64,000 bases of DNA from Myroides sp. 1354 (GCF_030324495.1 NZ_JACAGN010000016.1:1-64000), one strand, 5' to 3'; counted from the stretch's first letter, positions 17,265 through 25,946 are shown. The notes: a model not told the origin generated them from the letters alone. Made by a program: numbers and translations.

Positions 17265-17726
17265 ATGACACTATTACCCTATTTTGGTACCATCGATCTC
17301 CATGATGATTACTTTGAAGCTAGTTTCACGACAACAAAAGGACAAGACGTTTCTTTAACCATCGACTTTGAAGGAGATGAACCAAAAACAACAGATTTAC
17401 AACGTGTTGCAAGTTTTTTGGATCGTTTAGAGGAGCAGGCGAAAACCATAAAAGACCAGCTACTAACTAGTGCTTTTGCTGAAGAAGTAGAAGAATATAT
17501 TGATCACCATCGCAGTGAATTAGCTGATGAACCTCAAATGCAGTCGGTTACTTCTTCTGAACAATTTGTTGATGCACTTCAACTCTATGCCATCCGTATC
17601 TATCCTACCTTGGAAGAAAGCTTTGTTTCTATTGATTTTACTATTGATGCGAACTTAACACAGTATGTATTAATGGTTAATTTAACTCCCGACCTATCAA
17701 TTCACGATATCGCCATGGAAAGTTAA
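17265..17726 (+). CDS. DUF2004-like protein
   Basis: A 153-residue acidic cytosolic protein. I choose the ATG at 17265, because MTLLPYFGTIDLHDDYFEAS is the usual start of DUF2004 proteins; the frame is open from 17199 but that part lacks similarity. The N-terminal half holds the conserved FGTIDL and a DVSLTIDFEGDE strand. The C-terminal half (IYPTLEESFVSIDFTI) forms a second small beta unit. The family's function is unknown; members are often found with immunity-type SUKH proteins. Confidence 0.6.
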   Translation: MTLLPYFGTIDLHDDYFEASFTTTKGQDVSLTIDFEGDEPKTTDLQRVASFLDRLEEQAKTIKDQLLTSAFAEEVEEYIDHHRSELADEPQMQSVTSSEQFVDALQLYAIRIYPTLEESFVSIDFTIDANLTQYVLMVNLTPDLSIHDIAMES

Positions 17727-17737
17727 ACCTCCATACT

Positions 17738-17902
17738 ATGACTATGACTCCACCCTTTCTCACTAAACAATGTGATGAATGCAACAGTATATACGATGCA
17801 CATACTTCAGCTATGGATGCACTATGCCCTCCTGGTGTTCCTGTGCTGTATGTATATCCGAACGATACACATATAATTGGAGAAAAAGATAGCTTACTTT
17901 AG
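17738..17902 (+). CDS. Small cysteine-containing hypothetical protein
   Basis: A 54-residue frame starting 11 bases after the DUF2004-like stop. It contains CDEC (residues 12-15) and a third Cys in ALCPPGVP, then a strand VLYVYPNDTHIIGEKD. The spacing, direction and protein-like composition suggest a real short gene of the same transcript. Its last 9 bases overlap the 3' end of the convergent gene 17894-18430. Function unknown. Confidence 0.45.
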   Translation: MTMTPPFLTKQCDECNSIYDAHTSAMDALCPPGVPVLYVYPNDTHIIGEKDSLL

Positions 17903-18430
17903 TTTCACCTCCAACAATTCCATCCATTTTGCTCGATCATTAACCACAAAACGACATTCTTGATCCGCTAGTTTCACCTTTAAACCGTTGTCAATTATCC
18001 CCATGGTTCTACAAGGTTGGATGGTTTGCACATCAGCAAAGGCAATGCGTACCGTTTTTTTTGTAAAATTAAACTTGTGTGAATGAAAGAGTAAATAATC
18101 TTGGGTTATCCCTAGTTTTCCACCAATGGCCTGTCCTTTTAAAAACAAGTTGGCAACGCCATAAGCTTCTAAGACTTCCCCCTCTTCTAAGGGTAAATCT
18201 AATTTGAGTAAAATTCCCTTGGTCATCTTCTTGATAAAGAAATAAAACACCAAGGAGAAAAACACACCAAAAAGCACGCCTTTCACTAAATAGTAATACC
18301 ATGCAGCTAAACTATGATTAAATACCCAATCCAGTAGTACCCCCAAAAGGATATATGTGACAATAACTAAACTTACAATTTTGATTGCGTCTTTTTTGCT
18401 TACTCCTAAAGCATCTGCTCCAATTTTCAT
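17894..18430 (-). CDS. Two-TM membrane protein with GRAM/PH-like domain
   Basis: A 178-residue protein with two transmembrane helices (about residues 15-37 and 44-68) and a C-terminal soluble domain (80-175). In this domain GKLGITQDYLLFHSHKFN followed by VRIAFADVQTIQPCRTMG is the GRAM/PH pattern: a strand facing a membrane-derived ligand, then FADV. A role in lipid or membrane sensing is likely by family, not shown. Single gene; same architecture as 11197-11748. Confidence 0.7.
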   Translation of the reverse strand: MKIGADALGVSKKDAIKIVSLVIVTYILLGVLLDWVFNHSLAAWYYYLVKGVLFGVFFSLVFYFFIKKMTKGILLKLDLPLEEGEVLEAYGVANLFLKGQAIGGKLGITQDYLLFHSHKFNFTKKTVRIAFADVQTIQPCRTMGIIDNGLKVKLADQECRFVVNDRAKWMELLEVKLK

Positions 18431-18578
18431 ATTTTTCGTTTAATGCTGTTTTAAAGATACGGATAAGATAGCGTTAATTGTTATAAAAATCCAATATAAC
18501 TGTCTAAGAATATCAAGCTGAAAATTGAAGGGATTTTTATTTTTGGTCGTACAACACCTAGTTATACAACCACAAAAA

Positions 18579-18604
18579 AAGTCAAGCAGCGAACGACTTG
18601 ACTC
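18579..18604 (-). terminator. Terminator of the acyl-CoA dehydrogenase gene
   Basis: On the - strand AGTCAAG-(10 bases)-CTTGACT is followed by TTTTTTTG, about 35 bases after the dehydrogenase stop. Confidence 0.65.
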
Positions 18605-18637
18605 TTTGTTATCATTTAGCAATGCAAACGCCTTCGT

Positions 18638-20134
18638 TTAAAAACGCGTCCAATCTGAATTTACTTGATAATCTAAGATAGGATCTACGTCATTTTGGGT
18701 TTTAAACTGTCCATAAAAAGCCGCTAAATCCGCTTCAACTTGTTGACGAGTAATCTCCACCAGTTGAGGATTAAAGTCGTCCATTTGCAAGACAAATTGA
18801 AAGCCAATAACGCGAGAAAGCATCTTGCCAATAAGCAACATATTGCGTTGTTTCACAGTACTATCCACTGTAAAATCAAAGTACGTTCGAAATAAATCCA
18901 CACTTACATTGGTGCGTTCATACCCTTGTAAAAAGCGATATAGATTAGTTTCCTTCGCTTTTCGCATCAGCTTTACAATTCCTTCCGCAATTTGCGTATA
19001 CAACATCTCGTTCGATCCCTCAAAAATTTGGAAAGGTCTACAATCCACTAAAGATCGCCCCGCAATATGGTCCAAGCGATACCCATTCGCCCCTGCTAAT
19101 TGCAAGCTAATTTGAGCCGATTCTTGCATTAAATCCGTCACAACCGCTTTGAGTACATTAGCCTCAATACTCATCGAAGCCAAGTCGTTCTCAATGCCAC
19201 TGGTCGCTACACTAAAAATACACATCCCTGAACACAGCGTATAAGCCGCTTGAATCTTGGCAATTTGATTTTTCACTGAATCAATACTCAATAGCGGCAC
19301 TCCCCCTACTTGTCTTTCTTGACAATGCGCCAATGATTCGTCTAACAACCTTTGAATGAAGCCCAATCCCATGCCAGGAAATTGCAATCGACTGCGGTGT
19401 AGTGTATCGAGCATTAATTTAATTCCCGTGCTTTCGGTTACTAATTTTTGTTCAGAAGGAACGGCAATATCAATTTCATTAATACCATAGGGAATCGCAT
19501 ACAACCCTAGATTATTATAGCGATGCGTCATGGGAATATGTTGTTCCGCTCTGTTGTTTTCAGAAACAAAAAAGTCAATATCGCGCGATAATTCGCCATT
19601 GGGTTTGCTCTCTCTTGCAGTTACTAACCAGAAGTCAGCTGCACCACTCAACCCTTGCCAGTGTTTTTGCCCTTTAATGTGAAACATTCCCTCCTTGTGT
19701 TCAAAAGCCGTTTTCATATTCAAGGCATCACTACCATGGGCTTTCTCCGTAATCATCAAGCCTCCCATCGCCTTGTTTTCCATAAACTGGTAAAAAACGC
19801 GTTGTTGTACAGCCGGTTGTCCATACTTCGATAGCGGTTCTAAAAAAAGCGCAATATTGATCCCAAACATCAACGACAAAGGCAACGACTCATACGAAGC
19901 AGCAGCAAGGATTTGCAAGCACTCTTTTACTTGTACCCCTCGCCCACCGTGCATTGTGGGAATAGCCACTGCCAATGGCTTTTCCTCCATGATTTCCTCT
20001 ATTAATTCAGCTGGAAAATCACGGGTTAATCCCATATCATTATAATTGTATTTTTCGCGAAACAAATACTTCAATCGCTTCTTGAATTCTGCGATATAAG
20101 TACTAAAATCAATGTGTTCTATTACTGCATGCAT
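18638..20134 (-). CDS. Acyl-CoA dehydrogenase family protein
   Basis: The 498-residue FAD flavoprotein has the three-domain acyl-CoA dehydrogenase fold. The N-terminal helical domain runs to about residue 125, the middle beta domain has GLMITEKAHGSDALNM (flavin and substrate contacts), and the C-terminal helical domain ends with GANGYRLDHIAGRSLVDCRPFQIFEGSNE, where the GSNE block contacts FAD. The substrate cannot be predicted. The start has an unusually good Shine-Dalgarno, AAAGGAGATAG just before the ATG, rare in this genome and perhaps a sign of high translation. It lies 209 bases downstream of an AraC regulator in the same direction, a likely local regulator. Confidence 0.85.
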   Translation of the reverse strand: MHAVIEHIDFSTYIAEFKKRLKYLFREKYNYNDMGLTRDFPAELIEEIMEEKPLAVAIPTMHGGRGVQVKECLQILAAASYESLPLSLMFGINIALFLEPLSKYGQPAVQQRVFYQFMENKAMGGLMITEKAHGSDALNMKTAFEHKEGMFHIKGQKHWQGLSGAADFWLVTARESKPNGELSRDIDFFVSENNRAEQHIPMTHRYNNLGLYAIPYGINEIDIAVPSEQKLVTESTGIKLMLDTLHRSRLQFPGMGLGFIQRLLDESLAHCQERQVGGVPLLSIDSVKNQIAKIQAAYTLCSGMCIFSVATSGIENDLASMSIEANVLKAVVTDLMQESAQISLQLAGANGYRLDHIAGRSLVDCRPFQIFEGSNEMLYTQIAEGIVKLMRKAKETNLYRFLQGYERTNVSVDLFRTYFDFTVDSTVKQRNMLLIGKMLSRVIGFQFVLQMDDFNPQLVEITRQQVEADLAAFYGQFKTQNDVDPILDYQVNSDWTRF

Positions 20135-20343
20135 AACTATCTCCTTTTTTTCAATTAAAAATCTACCGTTGTTTGACCATTTCTTCCCCTAAGTGCCCAG
20201 AAATCGATAAACGATGAGTCATCTATAAGGACAAAAACGATCAAATACTACTTTGAACAAAAATAAGAAGCTGATTGCGAAACAAATATGATAGTTTAGA
20301 TTAAAACTAGGACAAATCGTGCATCATTAACATACAACTGAAA

Positions 20344-21207
20344 CTATATCTTCCTGTATGCTGAAGGAGTAATACCCACGTGTTTTTTAAAAAGTCGAGC
20401 AAAATAAGACGGATCGACAAAATCGAGTTCATAGGCAATGGTTGCAATGCTTTTATTGGTTTCCAGCAGTAAAAGTTGGCTGTGAATAATGGCGATTTCC
20501 AAGATCAGTTCCTTGGATGATTTTTGATACACGGAAGAAACACAGCGATTCAAGTAATTGATGGACACTTTGAGTTGATCAGCATAAAACTCGACGGTCT
20601 TGTGCTTGCTAAAATGTAAATGGACGAGTTGTTTAAACGCAATCGCAATCTCTTGTCTACGCTCAATGGATGTCGTTGAATCCGATAGCTTAATCACCTT
20701 TAAGGCAATGGTTTTGAACAAGCTTTCATACAGCTCTTTATAGGGTTTATCGCTGTGAATTTCACTATACAGTAAATCAAGCAGACTACTCAGTGCCGCA
20801 CTGTTTTCCGCATTGAGGTTGAGCAAAGGAGAGATGGTAAAAATATTCAAAATCTGTGTTTCTCGAAACATGGAGGTCATGGCCTGTTCTTTAATCAACA
20901 CACAATAACCTTCAGCCGATTTGTCTACAGACTCAATGGCTGAAATATAACCATAGTTACACAACAATACCGCAGGTGCTTCTACCGTAAACGTCGTCGA
21001 ATCAATCCGTTGGGTAAAATAACCTTTCGTCAGGTGAATTAATAAATTATACCCAAAGAAAATAGGTGGAATTGGAATTTTGAGGTAAGGAGCAATATCC
21101 TTGAGGGAAAAAATTTTAATTGGAGTACGAATATAGATCAAATGATTCCTACTCATGTCCATGAATTTGGAAACAAACTCATCTGCATTAATTTGATTGT
21201 CTATCAT
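20344..21207 (-). CDS. AraC-family transcriptional regulator
   Basis: A 287-residue DNA-binding regulator. The C-terminal 100 residues carry two helix-turn-helix units: KHKTVEFYADQLKVSINYLNR, then NKSIATIAYELDFVDPSYFARLFKKHVGITPSAYRK, the AraC signature. The N-terminal part resembles a cupin-type sensor. It is placed upstream of the acyl-CoA dehydrogenase (same strand), which it plausibly controls. In Bacteroidota such regulators often respond to small metabolites; no ligand is indicated. Confidence 0.85.
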   Translation of the reverse strand: MIDNQINADEFVSKFMDMSRNHLIYIRTPIKIFSLKDIAPYLKIPIPPIFFGYNLLIHLTKGYFTQRIDSTTFTVEAPAVLLCNYGYISAIESVDKSAEGYCVLIKEQAMTSMFRETQILNIFTISPLLNLNAENSAALSSLLDLLYSEIHSDKPYKELYESLFKTIALKVIKLSDSTTSIERRQEIAIAFKQLVHLHFSKHKTVEFYADQLKVSINYLNRCVSSVYQKSSKELILEIAIIHSQLLLLETNKSIATIAYELDFVDPSYFARLFKKHVGITPSAYRKI

Positions 21208-21425
21208 ACGTAATGGTATTTATTCAAAGTTCAGCAATTGAATCGAATTAACCATGAAAAATAAGAAATGAATACGCAAAAAATAAAATAACAGTCCAAA
21301 TTGACCGATGCGTTGGGGTTTTGTTTTGGGCACTTTCTAGGTCTATTGCTGTGTTTACTTCGAGTTCTTTATGTGTTACATGGCTATTTTTTTAATCTCT
21401 AAAGGCATAGTCAGAAAAAAAGCGT

Positions 21426-21521
21426 TTGTCTTTTGACCAAGCTCATCTTGTTATCTCAGCGGGAGATACGCCTTTGGGTAGTACGGAAATTGAATGTTAT
21501 TTTGAACTTATAGGGAATTAA
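21426..21521 (+). pseudogene. Fragment of a duplicated metallophosphoesterase gene
   Basis: The frame reads LSFDQAHLVISAGDTPLG, which matches LSFDQADLVVFAGDTHLG of the intact gene at 11867-12616, then diverges and stops at 21519-21521. The metal-binding His of AGDTH is replaced by Pro. Only about 30 codons remain. It overlaps the 3' end of the response regulator gene on the other strand, so the insertion or duplication endpoint lies exactly there. It cannot encode an active enzyme. Confidence 0.7.
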
Positions 21522-22176
21522 ATTGATCGATGGCGATTAATTTCCGTTGAACAGCCCACAACACTAAACCCACAATATTCTTGGTTTCTGTCTTGACAAA
21601 TAATGTATTTTTATAATTTTCAACCGTCTTCGTTGCTAAAAATAACTTTTCACCTATTTCTTTTGCAGTACATTGTTTTGCTAATAGGTAAATGATATCC
21701 AATTCTCTTTTTGAAATATCGTATTGTTTACTGGCTTGTTCGCCTCTGTTATGTTGTATAGCTCCTTGTAAATAAGGGAATTGCTCTTTGCTAATATAAT
21801 GTCCTTTCGTCAATACTTCCTTCAAGATCGAATGAAATTCAGCTAGTTTTACATACTTTGGCAAATAACAAGCGACGCCCATTTGAACCATATAACCAAT
21901 TAAAGCTTCATTATAATGAGCAGTAAGTACGATGACGGGAATCTCAATCAGTTCTCGTTTTAATTGTTCCATCAACTCCTCTGCTGTTGAATCTCCCAAT
22001 TGAAAATCCATAATAATCAAATCCGTATCTCTGCTAATCACAGCCAGATCCGCTTGAAAACTCGTTCCATTCGCAAACGTATGGATCACTTCAAAATCTG
22101 CTGATGTACCAAAGAAATTAGTCATCAATTCTAATAGTAACGTATCATCTTCAACAAGTGTAATTCTATATTTCAT
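21508..22176 (-). CDS. LuxR/NarL-type response regulator (cassette 1)
   Basis: The 222-residue response regulator starts at the ATG 22176 (MKYRITLVEDD). The receiver domain (1-120) has the acidic pair EDD, the phospho-acceptor Asp in IIMDFQLGD, the conserved Thr in VIVLTAHYN and Lys in YLPKY. A LuxR-type DNA-binding domain (155-222) contains ISKRELDIIYLLAKQCTAKEIGE and KTVENYKNTLF. The start overlaps the end of the kinase gene by 11 bases. The closest relative in the window is 52223-52894, in the same position of a second cassette. Confidence 0.9.
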   Translation of the reverse strand: MKYRITLVEDDTLLLELMTNFFGTSADFEVIHTFANGTSFQADLAVISRDTDLIIMDFQLGDSTAEELMEQLKRELIEIPVIVLTAHYNEALIGYMVQMGVACYLPKYVKLAEFHSILKEVLTKGHYISKEQFPYLQGAIQHNRGEQASKQYDISKRELDIIYLLAKQCTAKEIGEKLFLATKTVENYKNTLFVKTETKNIVGLVLWAVQRKLIAIDQFNSL

Positions 22177-22975
22177 TTTGTACACAAATTATTATTTTAG
22201 TTCCTTTATTTTCTTTACTGCTAATCTTCATTTTACCTTGAATTAAAAACAGTCGATTTCTAATATTCTCATAGCCCAATCCTTTATGCTCATTCACTCC
22301 TCCAATGCCATTATCCTCAAGCAAGAGATACATTCCCTTTTGACTTTCCCTCAAATCAAGGTGCACCGCTGTTGCCTTTGCATGTTTAATTAGATTTGTA
22401 ATTAGTTCCTGCACAATTCGAATCAATTGAATTTTATAATTGGCAGACCAATTCAGCTTTTCATGTAATTTACAGCATTTGGTCAGCCTATAATGAGCTG
22501 CTAACTTCTGAAACTGCATGAGAATCAAAACGTGTAAAAATGCCTGTTGATAAAAGGGCGGATTTAAATCATGTGCAATATCCCGTACCACAAGCAGAGT
22601 TTCCTTTATATCTTGTTCCAGTTGTTCAATTGTATCCCCCCTATTAACTTTTAATAGAATAAGACTCAACTTATTCGATATACTATCGTGTAAATCACTT
22701 CCTATGCGTTTTCTTTCATGTTCTTGCGTTTGAATATGTTTCTCAATCAACGCTTTTAAATGCTTTTTTTCCAGCTCCTCTCGCTCTTGCTTCATTTGAA
22801 TCTCCTTTCGATAATTTTTTTTTAGTAAATAAATAGACGAATAGGTCATACCACTAAAGATCAAAATAGCATAAAGCAACCAAACAAATAAGTTTAAGGG
22901 ATCTTCCCACGGCTTATTTGATAATAAGTGACTGTTGCATATAGAAAATGTAAGACAAGCGAGTGTAAAAGCCAT
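22166..22975 (-). CDS. NarX/DesK-type sensor histidine kinase (cassette 1)
   Basis: The protein (up to 269 residues) has one transmembrane helix (LFVWLLYAILIFSGMTYSSI, about 29-48), a coiled-coil, a HisKA_3 dimerisation domain with the phosphorylated His in RKRIGSDLHDSISNKL, and an HATPase_c domain: N box as QELITNLIKHA, G1 as DNGIGG, G2 as GLGYENI. It has no large sensor domain, so sensing probably comes from the 7TM protein encoded just upstream, whose gene it overlaps by up to 82 bases. The start is uncertain because of that overlap. Confidence 0.88.
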   Translation of the reverse strand: MAFTLACLTFSICNSHLLSNKPWEDPLNLFVWLLYAILIFSGMTYSSIYLLKKNYRKEIQMKQEREELEKKHLKALIEKHIQTQEHERKRIGSDLHDSISNKLSLILLKVNRGDTIEQLEQDIKETLLVVRDIAHDLNPPFYQQAFLHVLILMQFQKLAAHYRLTKCCKLHEKLNWSANYKIQLIRIVQELITNLIKHAKATAVHLDLRESQKGMYLLLEDNGIGGVNEHKGLGYENIRNRLFLIQGKMKISSKENKGTKIIICVQNEI

Positions 22976-23526
22976 AGCGTAAATTTCAGATTATTATTCC
23001 AATAAACAGAAAAAGTAAGTAGCAGATAGTAGATACAACTAAATGACGCATAGAAGAGCACAAAAAACAATAGTCCCTTAAATTTTTCAATCTCCTGATA
23101 GGAGGCTTTTATACTGTACTTTTTTAAGATCAGCAACAGAAAAGCATAGCCTATAGAGCGGCTAGGAATTGGTAAAAAGGTCGTTTTAAAGATTAACAAA
23201 AAGAGCTCCACTACAACAAGTAGAATATAAATCCATAAAAAAAACGAGTAATGCACTTGCATTTTCTGTTGTTTGTTGAGGAAAACTTTTGTCAATAAGA
23301 CAAATTCGGCTAATCCAAACAAAGGAATAAAAAAATGATTGTACCCCAAGTACTTTCCACACACGTAGCTGCACACATCAAATACGAGACAAGTGAGAAT
23401 ATAATTTCCCAACCCTTTATGAACTGGGGATTGGTGCAAAAAAAAGTATCCATAGAGCCCTATGGATACCACTAGATTAATCGTTAGACCCTTGGTTATT
23501 ACATCTACCATGGTATATAAATCCAT
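22894..23526 (-). CDS. Seven-TM membrane protein of sensory cassette 1
   Basis: A 210-residue, very hydrophobic protein with seven predicted transmembrane helices and hardly any soluble part. Helix 6 contains YASFSCIYYL, shared exactly with the paralogue at 50845-51495. The protein is encoded between the unknown soluble protein (7-base gap) and the histidine kinase (overlap), so it is most probably the membrane sensor or adaptor that feeds the kinase. I do not recognise the family; 7TM sensing modules with intracellular kinases are known in bacteria, but this sequence is not clearly one. Confidence 0.75.
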   Translation of the reverse strand: MDLYTMVDVITKGLTINLVVSIGLYGYFFLHQSPVHKGLGNYILTCLVFDVCSYVCGKYLGYNHFFIPLFGLAEFVLLTKVFLNKQQKMQVHYSFFLWIYILLVVVELFLLIFKTTFLPIPSRSIGYAFLLLILKKYSIKASYQEIEKFKGLLFFVLFYASFSCIYYLLLTFSVYWNNNLKFTLWLLHSLVLHFLYATVTYYQISRGKIP

Positions 23527-23532
23527 ACCTCA

Positions 23533-24213
23533 TTAATTTTGTACCAATTTCAAATAGTTGTACAGGCCATTATCCATGATTGTAGGTTTGAATGGTGGTA
23601 CTGGACGAGCGGTATCAAAAAAGGCACTAGCCTGTTTTTCTTTTCCTTCACTAAGTTGTTCCACAATCAAATCATACTGAAAATCTCGCTTTAGGATATT
23701 CTTATTTACTAATCCAAAATACAGATGATTGATTTGAGATACAGCAGTAAGGTTTGTTCGGGGAATTTGGAAAATAAGTGGCGCTGATTTAAATTTCTCC
23801 AAGGTGCGCTTTCTTCTTTTTGCATTCTTCCAACTGCTTCTGCGCTTTTCTGCCTCTTTGCTTGATATTTCATCTGAACCAATAGGACCATAGGGCACCG
23901 CAGGAAAACAGAACACATCTTTAGGCAATTGATCTCCTTTGTAGTTCTCTTCTTTATCTAAGGAATCGGGAATGATGATAAGAAAAAATTGCCCTACTAT
24001 ATTGTTCATCGTCTCCTTCTTGTTGATTGTTTTCTCCTTATAACCAAAATATAGTTTCAAGTGCTTTTCATCAACCAATTGATCATATACTGTACTTGCT
24101 ATTTCAAATCGAAGCGGGTGTTGATACAAATAATCTACTAGTGTTGTATCCTGAGCAATTGAATACCAATTGGTAACACCTTGTTTCACCTGTTCAAACG
24201 TAATTTTTTCCAT
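23533..24213 (-). CDS. Hypothetical soluble protein, first gene of sensory cassette 1
   Basis: The protein is 226 residues from the ATG at 24213; the longer frame to 24261 would run through the TATATTTG promoter element. No signal peptide. Residues 70-95 (GQFFLIIIPDSLD) and the end (RPVPPFKPTIMDN) correspond to FYIHFIPSSLD and KPIPPFKPTLLQN in the paralogue 50220-50831. An insertion, rich in Lys/Arg (EAEKRRSSWKNAKRRKR), sets this copy apart. Its constant position in front of a 7TM/kinase/regulator set suggests a cytosolic sensory or accessory partner. The family is not one I recognise. Confidence 0.7.
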   Translation of the reverse strand: MEKITFEQVKQGVTNWYSIAQDTTLVDYLYQHPLRFEIASTVYDQLVDEKHLKLYFGYKEKTINKKETMNNIVGQFFLIIIPDSLDKEENYKGDQLPKDVFCFPAVPYGPIGSDEISSKEAEKRRSSWKNAKRRKRTLEKFKSAPLIFQIPRTNLTAVSQINHLYFGLVNKNILKRDFQYDLIVEQLSEGKEKQASAFFDTARPVPPFKPTIMDNGLYNYLKLVQN

Positions 24214-24235
24214 ACCTAAAATGTTAACATTTGTA

Positions 24236-24243
24236 CAAATATA
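24236..24243 (-). promoter_or_regulatory. -7 element of sensory cassette 1
   Basis: TATATTTG on the - strand, 23 bases before the ATG at 24213. It lies 113 bases from the divergent element of the DUF2589 operon, with CCTAA-A-TTAGG (24311-24321), a short palindrome, between them. Confidence 0.45.
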
Positions 24244-24355
24244 ACCAAATCGTTTTAACACTCTCTACACATTATCCCATCAATTTATAGATAAAAAGGG
24301 AAAAACACCTCCTAAATTAGGTATTTCTCCCCTAAAAACAGAACCACATCGAACC

Positions 24356-24363
24356 TAGATTTG
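24356..24363 (+). promoter_or_regulatory. -7 element of the DUF2589 operon
   Basis: TAGATTTG on the + strand, 25 bases before the first DUF2589 start; matches TAnnTTTG. No clear -33 TTG. Confidence 0.4.
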
Positions 24364-24387
24364 TATCGAACTTTAAAATTATAAGTT

Positions 24388-25041
24388 ATGGAATCAAATT
24401 TATTATCAATTTCCCAACAATTTTCGGGATTACCTATGGACTCATTAATTGGAGGTCCATTAAATGCAGCTGCGGATGCCAATGCTAAAATGGCAATGAC
24501 GCAAGCAAAATTTATTTTAGACACTTGCTTTTCTAAAGGAGAAGAGAATGGTAAGGAATATTTTCTTCCTATTATGATTAGCATGGAACTTGAGCGTCCT
24601 CTTATCAAAGAAGGTAGTGATGGTACATCTACCACAGAGGTTATAAGGACTACTTTCAATTTGCCTTTAATGACTATTATGTCTATTAACTCTTTGGCCG
24701 TTGACTCCGTAGACATCAAATTTGACATGGAGGTAAGCTCCTCTTTTGCGGAAGAAAACTCCAAAGAAAAAAGTGAAAAGAAAGCGGGAGAAGCCTCATT
24801 AGAAGCGAAGATTGGCTATGGTGTTTTCTCTGCGACGATCAAAGGAAAAGCAAGTTATGACAGTAGTGAGTCTAGCAAAGAAAGTCAACACTACAAAAAG
24901 AGCAACTCTGCCAAGTACCATGTGAGTGTACACGCCGGACAATTACCGTTACCTACTGGTATTGCTACGATTATTGATGCTTTCTCAAAATCAATTGATC
25001 CGATTACAGTAGTTTCGAAACCTAAAGAAAAAAGTGCATAA
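24388..25041 (+). CDS. DUF2589 family protein 1
   Basis: This 217-residue protein has no signal peptide. The N-terminal part (LPMDSLIGGPLNAAADANAKMAMTQAKFI) is the DUF2589 start block: a conserved Ile-Gly-Gly-Pro-Leu and an Ala-rich helix. A beta region follows (TTFNLPLMTIMSINSLAVDSVDIKFDMEV), then a low-complexity Ser/Lys/Glu stretch (residues 118-170, SSESSKESQHYKKSNS) and a C-terminal motif LPLPTGIATIIDAFSKSIDPI. The function of the family is not known. It is the first gene of an operon with two further DUF2589-type proteins. Confidence 0.8.
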   Translation: MESNLLSISQQFSGLPMDSLIGGPLNAAADANAKMAMTQAKFILDTCFSKGEENGKEYFLPIMISMELERPLIKEGSDGTSTTEVIRTTFNLPLMTIMSINSLAVDSVDIKFDMEVSSSFAEENSKEKSEKKAGEASLEAKIGYGVFSATIKGKASYDSSESSKESQHYKKSNSAKYHVSVHAGQLPLPTGIATIIDAFSKSIDPITVVSKPKEKSA

Positions 25042-25135
25042 TAAAAAGGCATCTTTTTTTGTAACAGGTTCTGAAGCATGTTAATTCAATTAGTGAGCGC
25101 TAGAAAATAGCGCTCACTATTAAAAAATTAAAACG

Positions 25136-25753
25136 ATGACTCAAACACCACAGCAAGACCCTTTATACACTAGAGACCAAGATTCAGAATTGAATATTGA
25201 GTCCATCATTTCTGCTCCCTTAATTGCGCTCTCTAAAGCCAATACTGTGATGCTCAATGGGCAAACACAAGCGATTCTTGACCAATATTTTGTAGCGACA
25301 AAAAAAGAAGAAGGAGAACAGAAAAAGGAAGAAAACCAGACGATTTATAAACCGAAAATGATCAACATGACGATCACCAAACCGGTGGAAATCAAGGGTG
25401 AGATGGTCAATCACGAAATGATTTTTCAAATTCCTCTTTTATCCATTGCTCCTATCAACTCCATCGCTATTGATAAGATGAAAGTTTCTTTTAATCTAGA
25501 AATTACCTCTACCACCAGCTACATCAATGGTCATAATGGAATTATTGAACGCAAAGCCCAGTTAAATGGAAAAATTTCCAATGAGAAACACGAGAGTGCA
25601 GCAGAAAAAAAATATGCCAAATCAAATCAAAAAGCATTGAAAATTGACATTCAAGCCCATGCTCTCCCTCTTCCATTAGGTATTTTGAACATTTTAGATT
25701 TATACAATAAAAATATACAACCCTTAACAACTAAAAATCATGATGCAACCTAA
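25136..25753 (+). CDS. DUF2589 family protein 2
   Basis: A 205-residue paralogue of the preceding protein: IISAPLIALSKANTVMLNGQTQAILDQYF at the start, then MIFQIPLLSIAPINSIAIDKMKVSFNLEI in place of the beta core, a shorter charged linker, and LPLPLGILNILDLYNKNIQPL at the end. Separated by 94 bases from the first gene. Its last 14 bases overlap the start of the zinc-ribbon gene. No signal peptide. Same unknown function. Confidence 0.78.
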   Translation: MTQTPQQDPLYTRDQDSELNIESIISAPLIALSKANTVMLNGQTQAILDQYFVATKKEEGEQKKEENQTIYKPKMINMTITKPVEIKGEMVNHEMIFQIPLLSIAPINSIAIDKMKVSFNLEITSTTSYINGHNGIIERKAQLNGKISNEKHESAAEKKYAKSNQKALKIDIQAHALPLPLGILNILDLYNKNIQPLTTKNHDAT

Positions 25754-25928
25754 AACAACAACTATTGCATGTCCAGATTGCAATACTCCCATCTTACTTG
25801 AAATCAATCAACTGCTACAAGGTGGAAAATTTACTTGCTCGACCTGCCATGCTTCTATCGGTATATCCTTAGATAGCAAGAATATAGTAGAAAAGGCGGT
25901 CAAGTCTTTTGAAAAAACAAAGTTATAA
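25740..25928 (+). CDS. Small zinc-ribbon protein
   Basis: A 62-residue protein with a rubredoxin-like four-cysteine knuckle: CPDC (residues 11-14) and CSTC (33-36), the intervening loop 18 residues long. It is followed by a charged helix (KNIVEKAVKSFEKTK). The gene overlaps the second DUF2589 gene by 14 bases (start ATGATG; the second ATG is equally possible). A small adaptor or metal-dependent assembly factor for the neighbouring proteins is a fair guess, not shown. Confidence 0.75.
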   Translation: MMQPKTTTIACPDCNTPILLEINQLLQGGKFTCSTCHASIGISLDSKNIVEKAVKSFEKTKL

Positions 25929-25946
25929 TTCCAAAAACAGTATCCT

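Noticed and set aside
18440..18622. A 60-codon - strand frame with several Cys
   Set aside because: It runs through the terminator hairpin of the acyl-CoA dehydrogenase gene and has no family resemblance.
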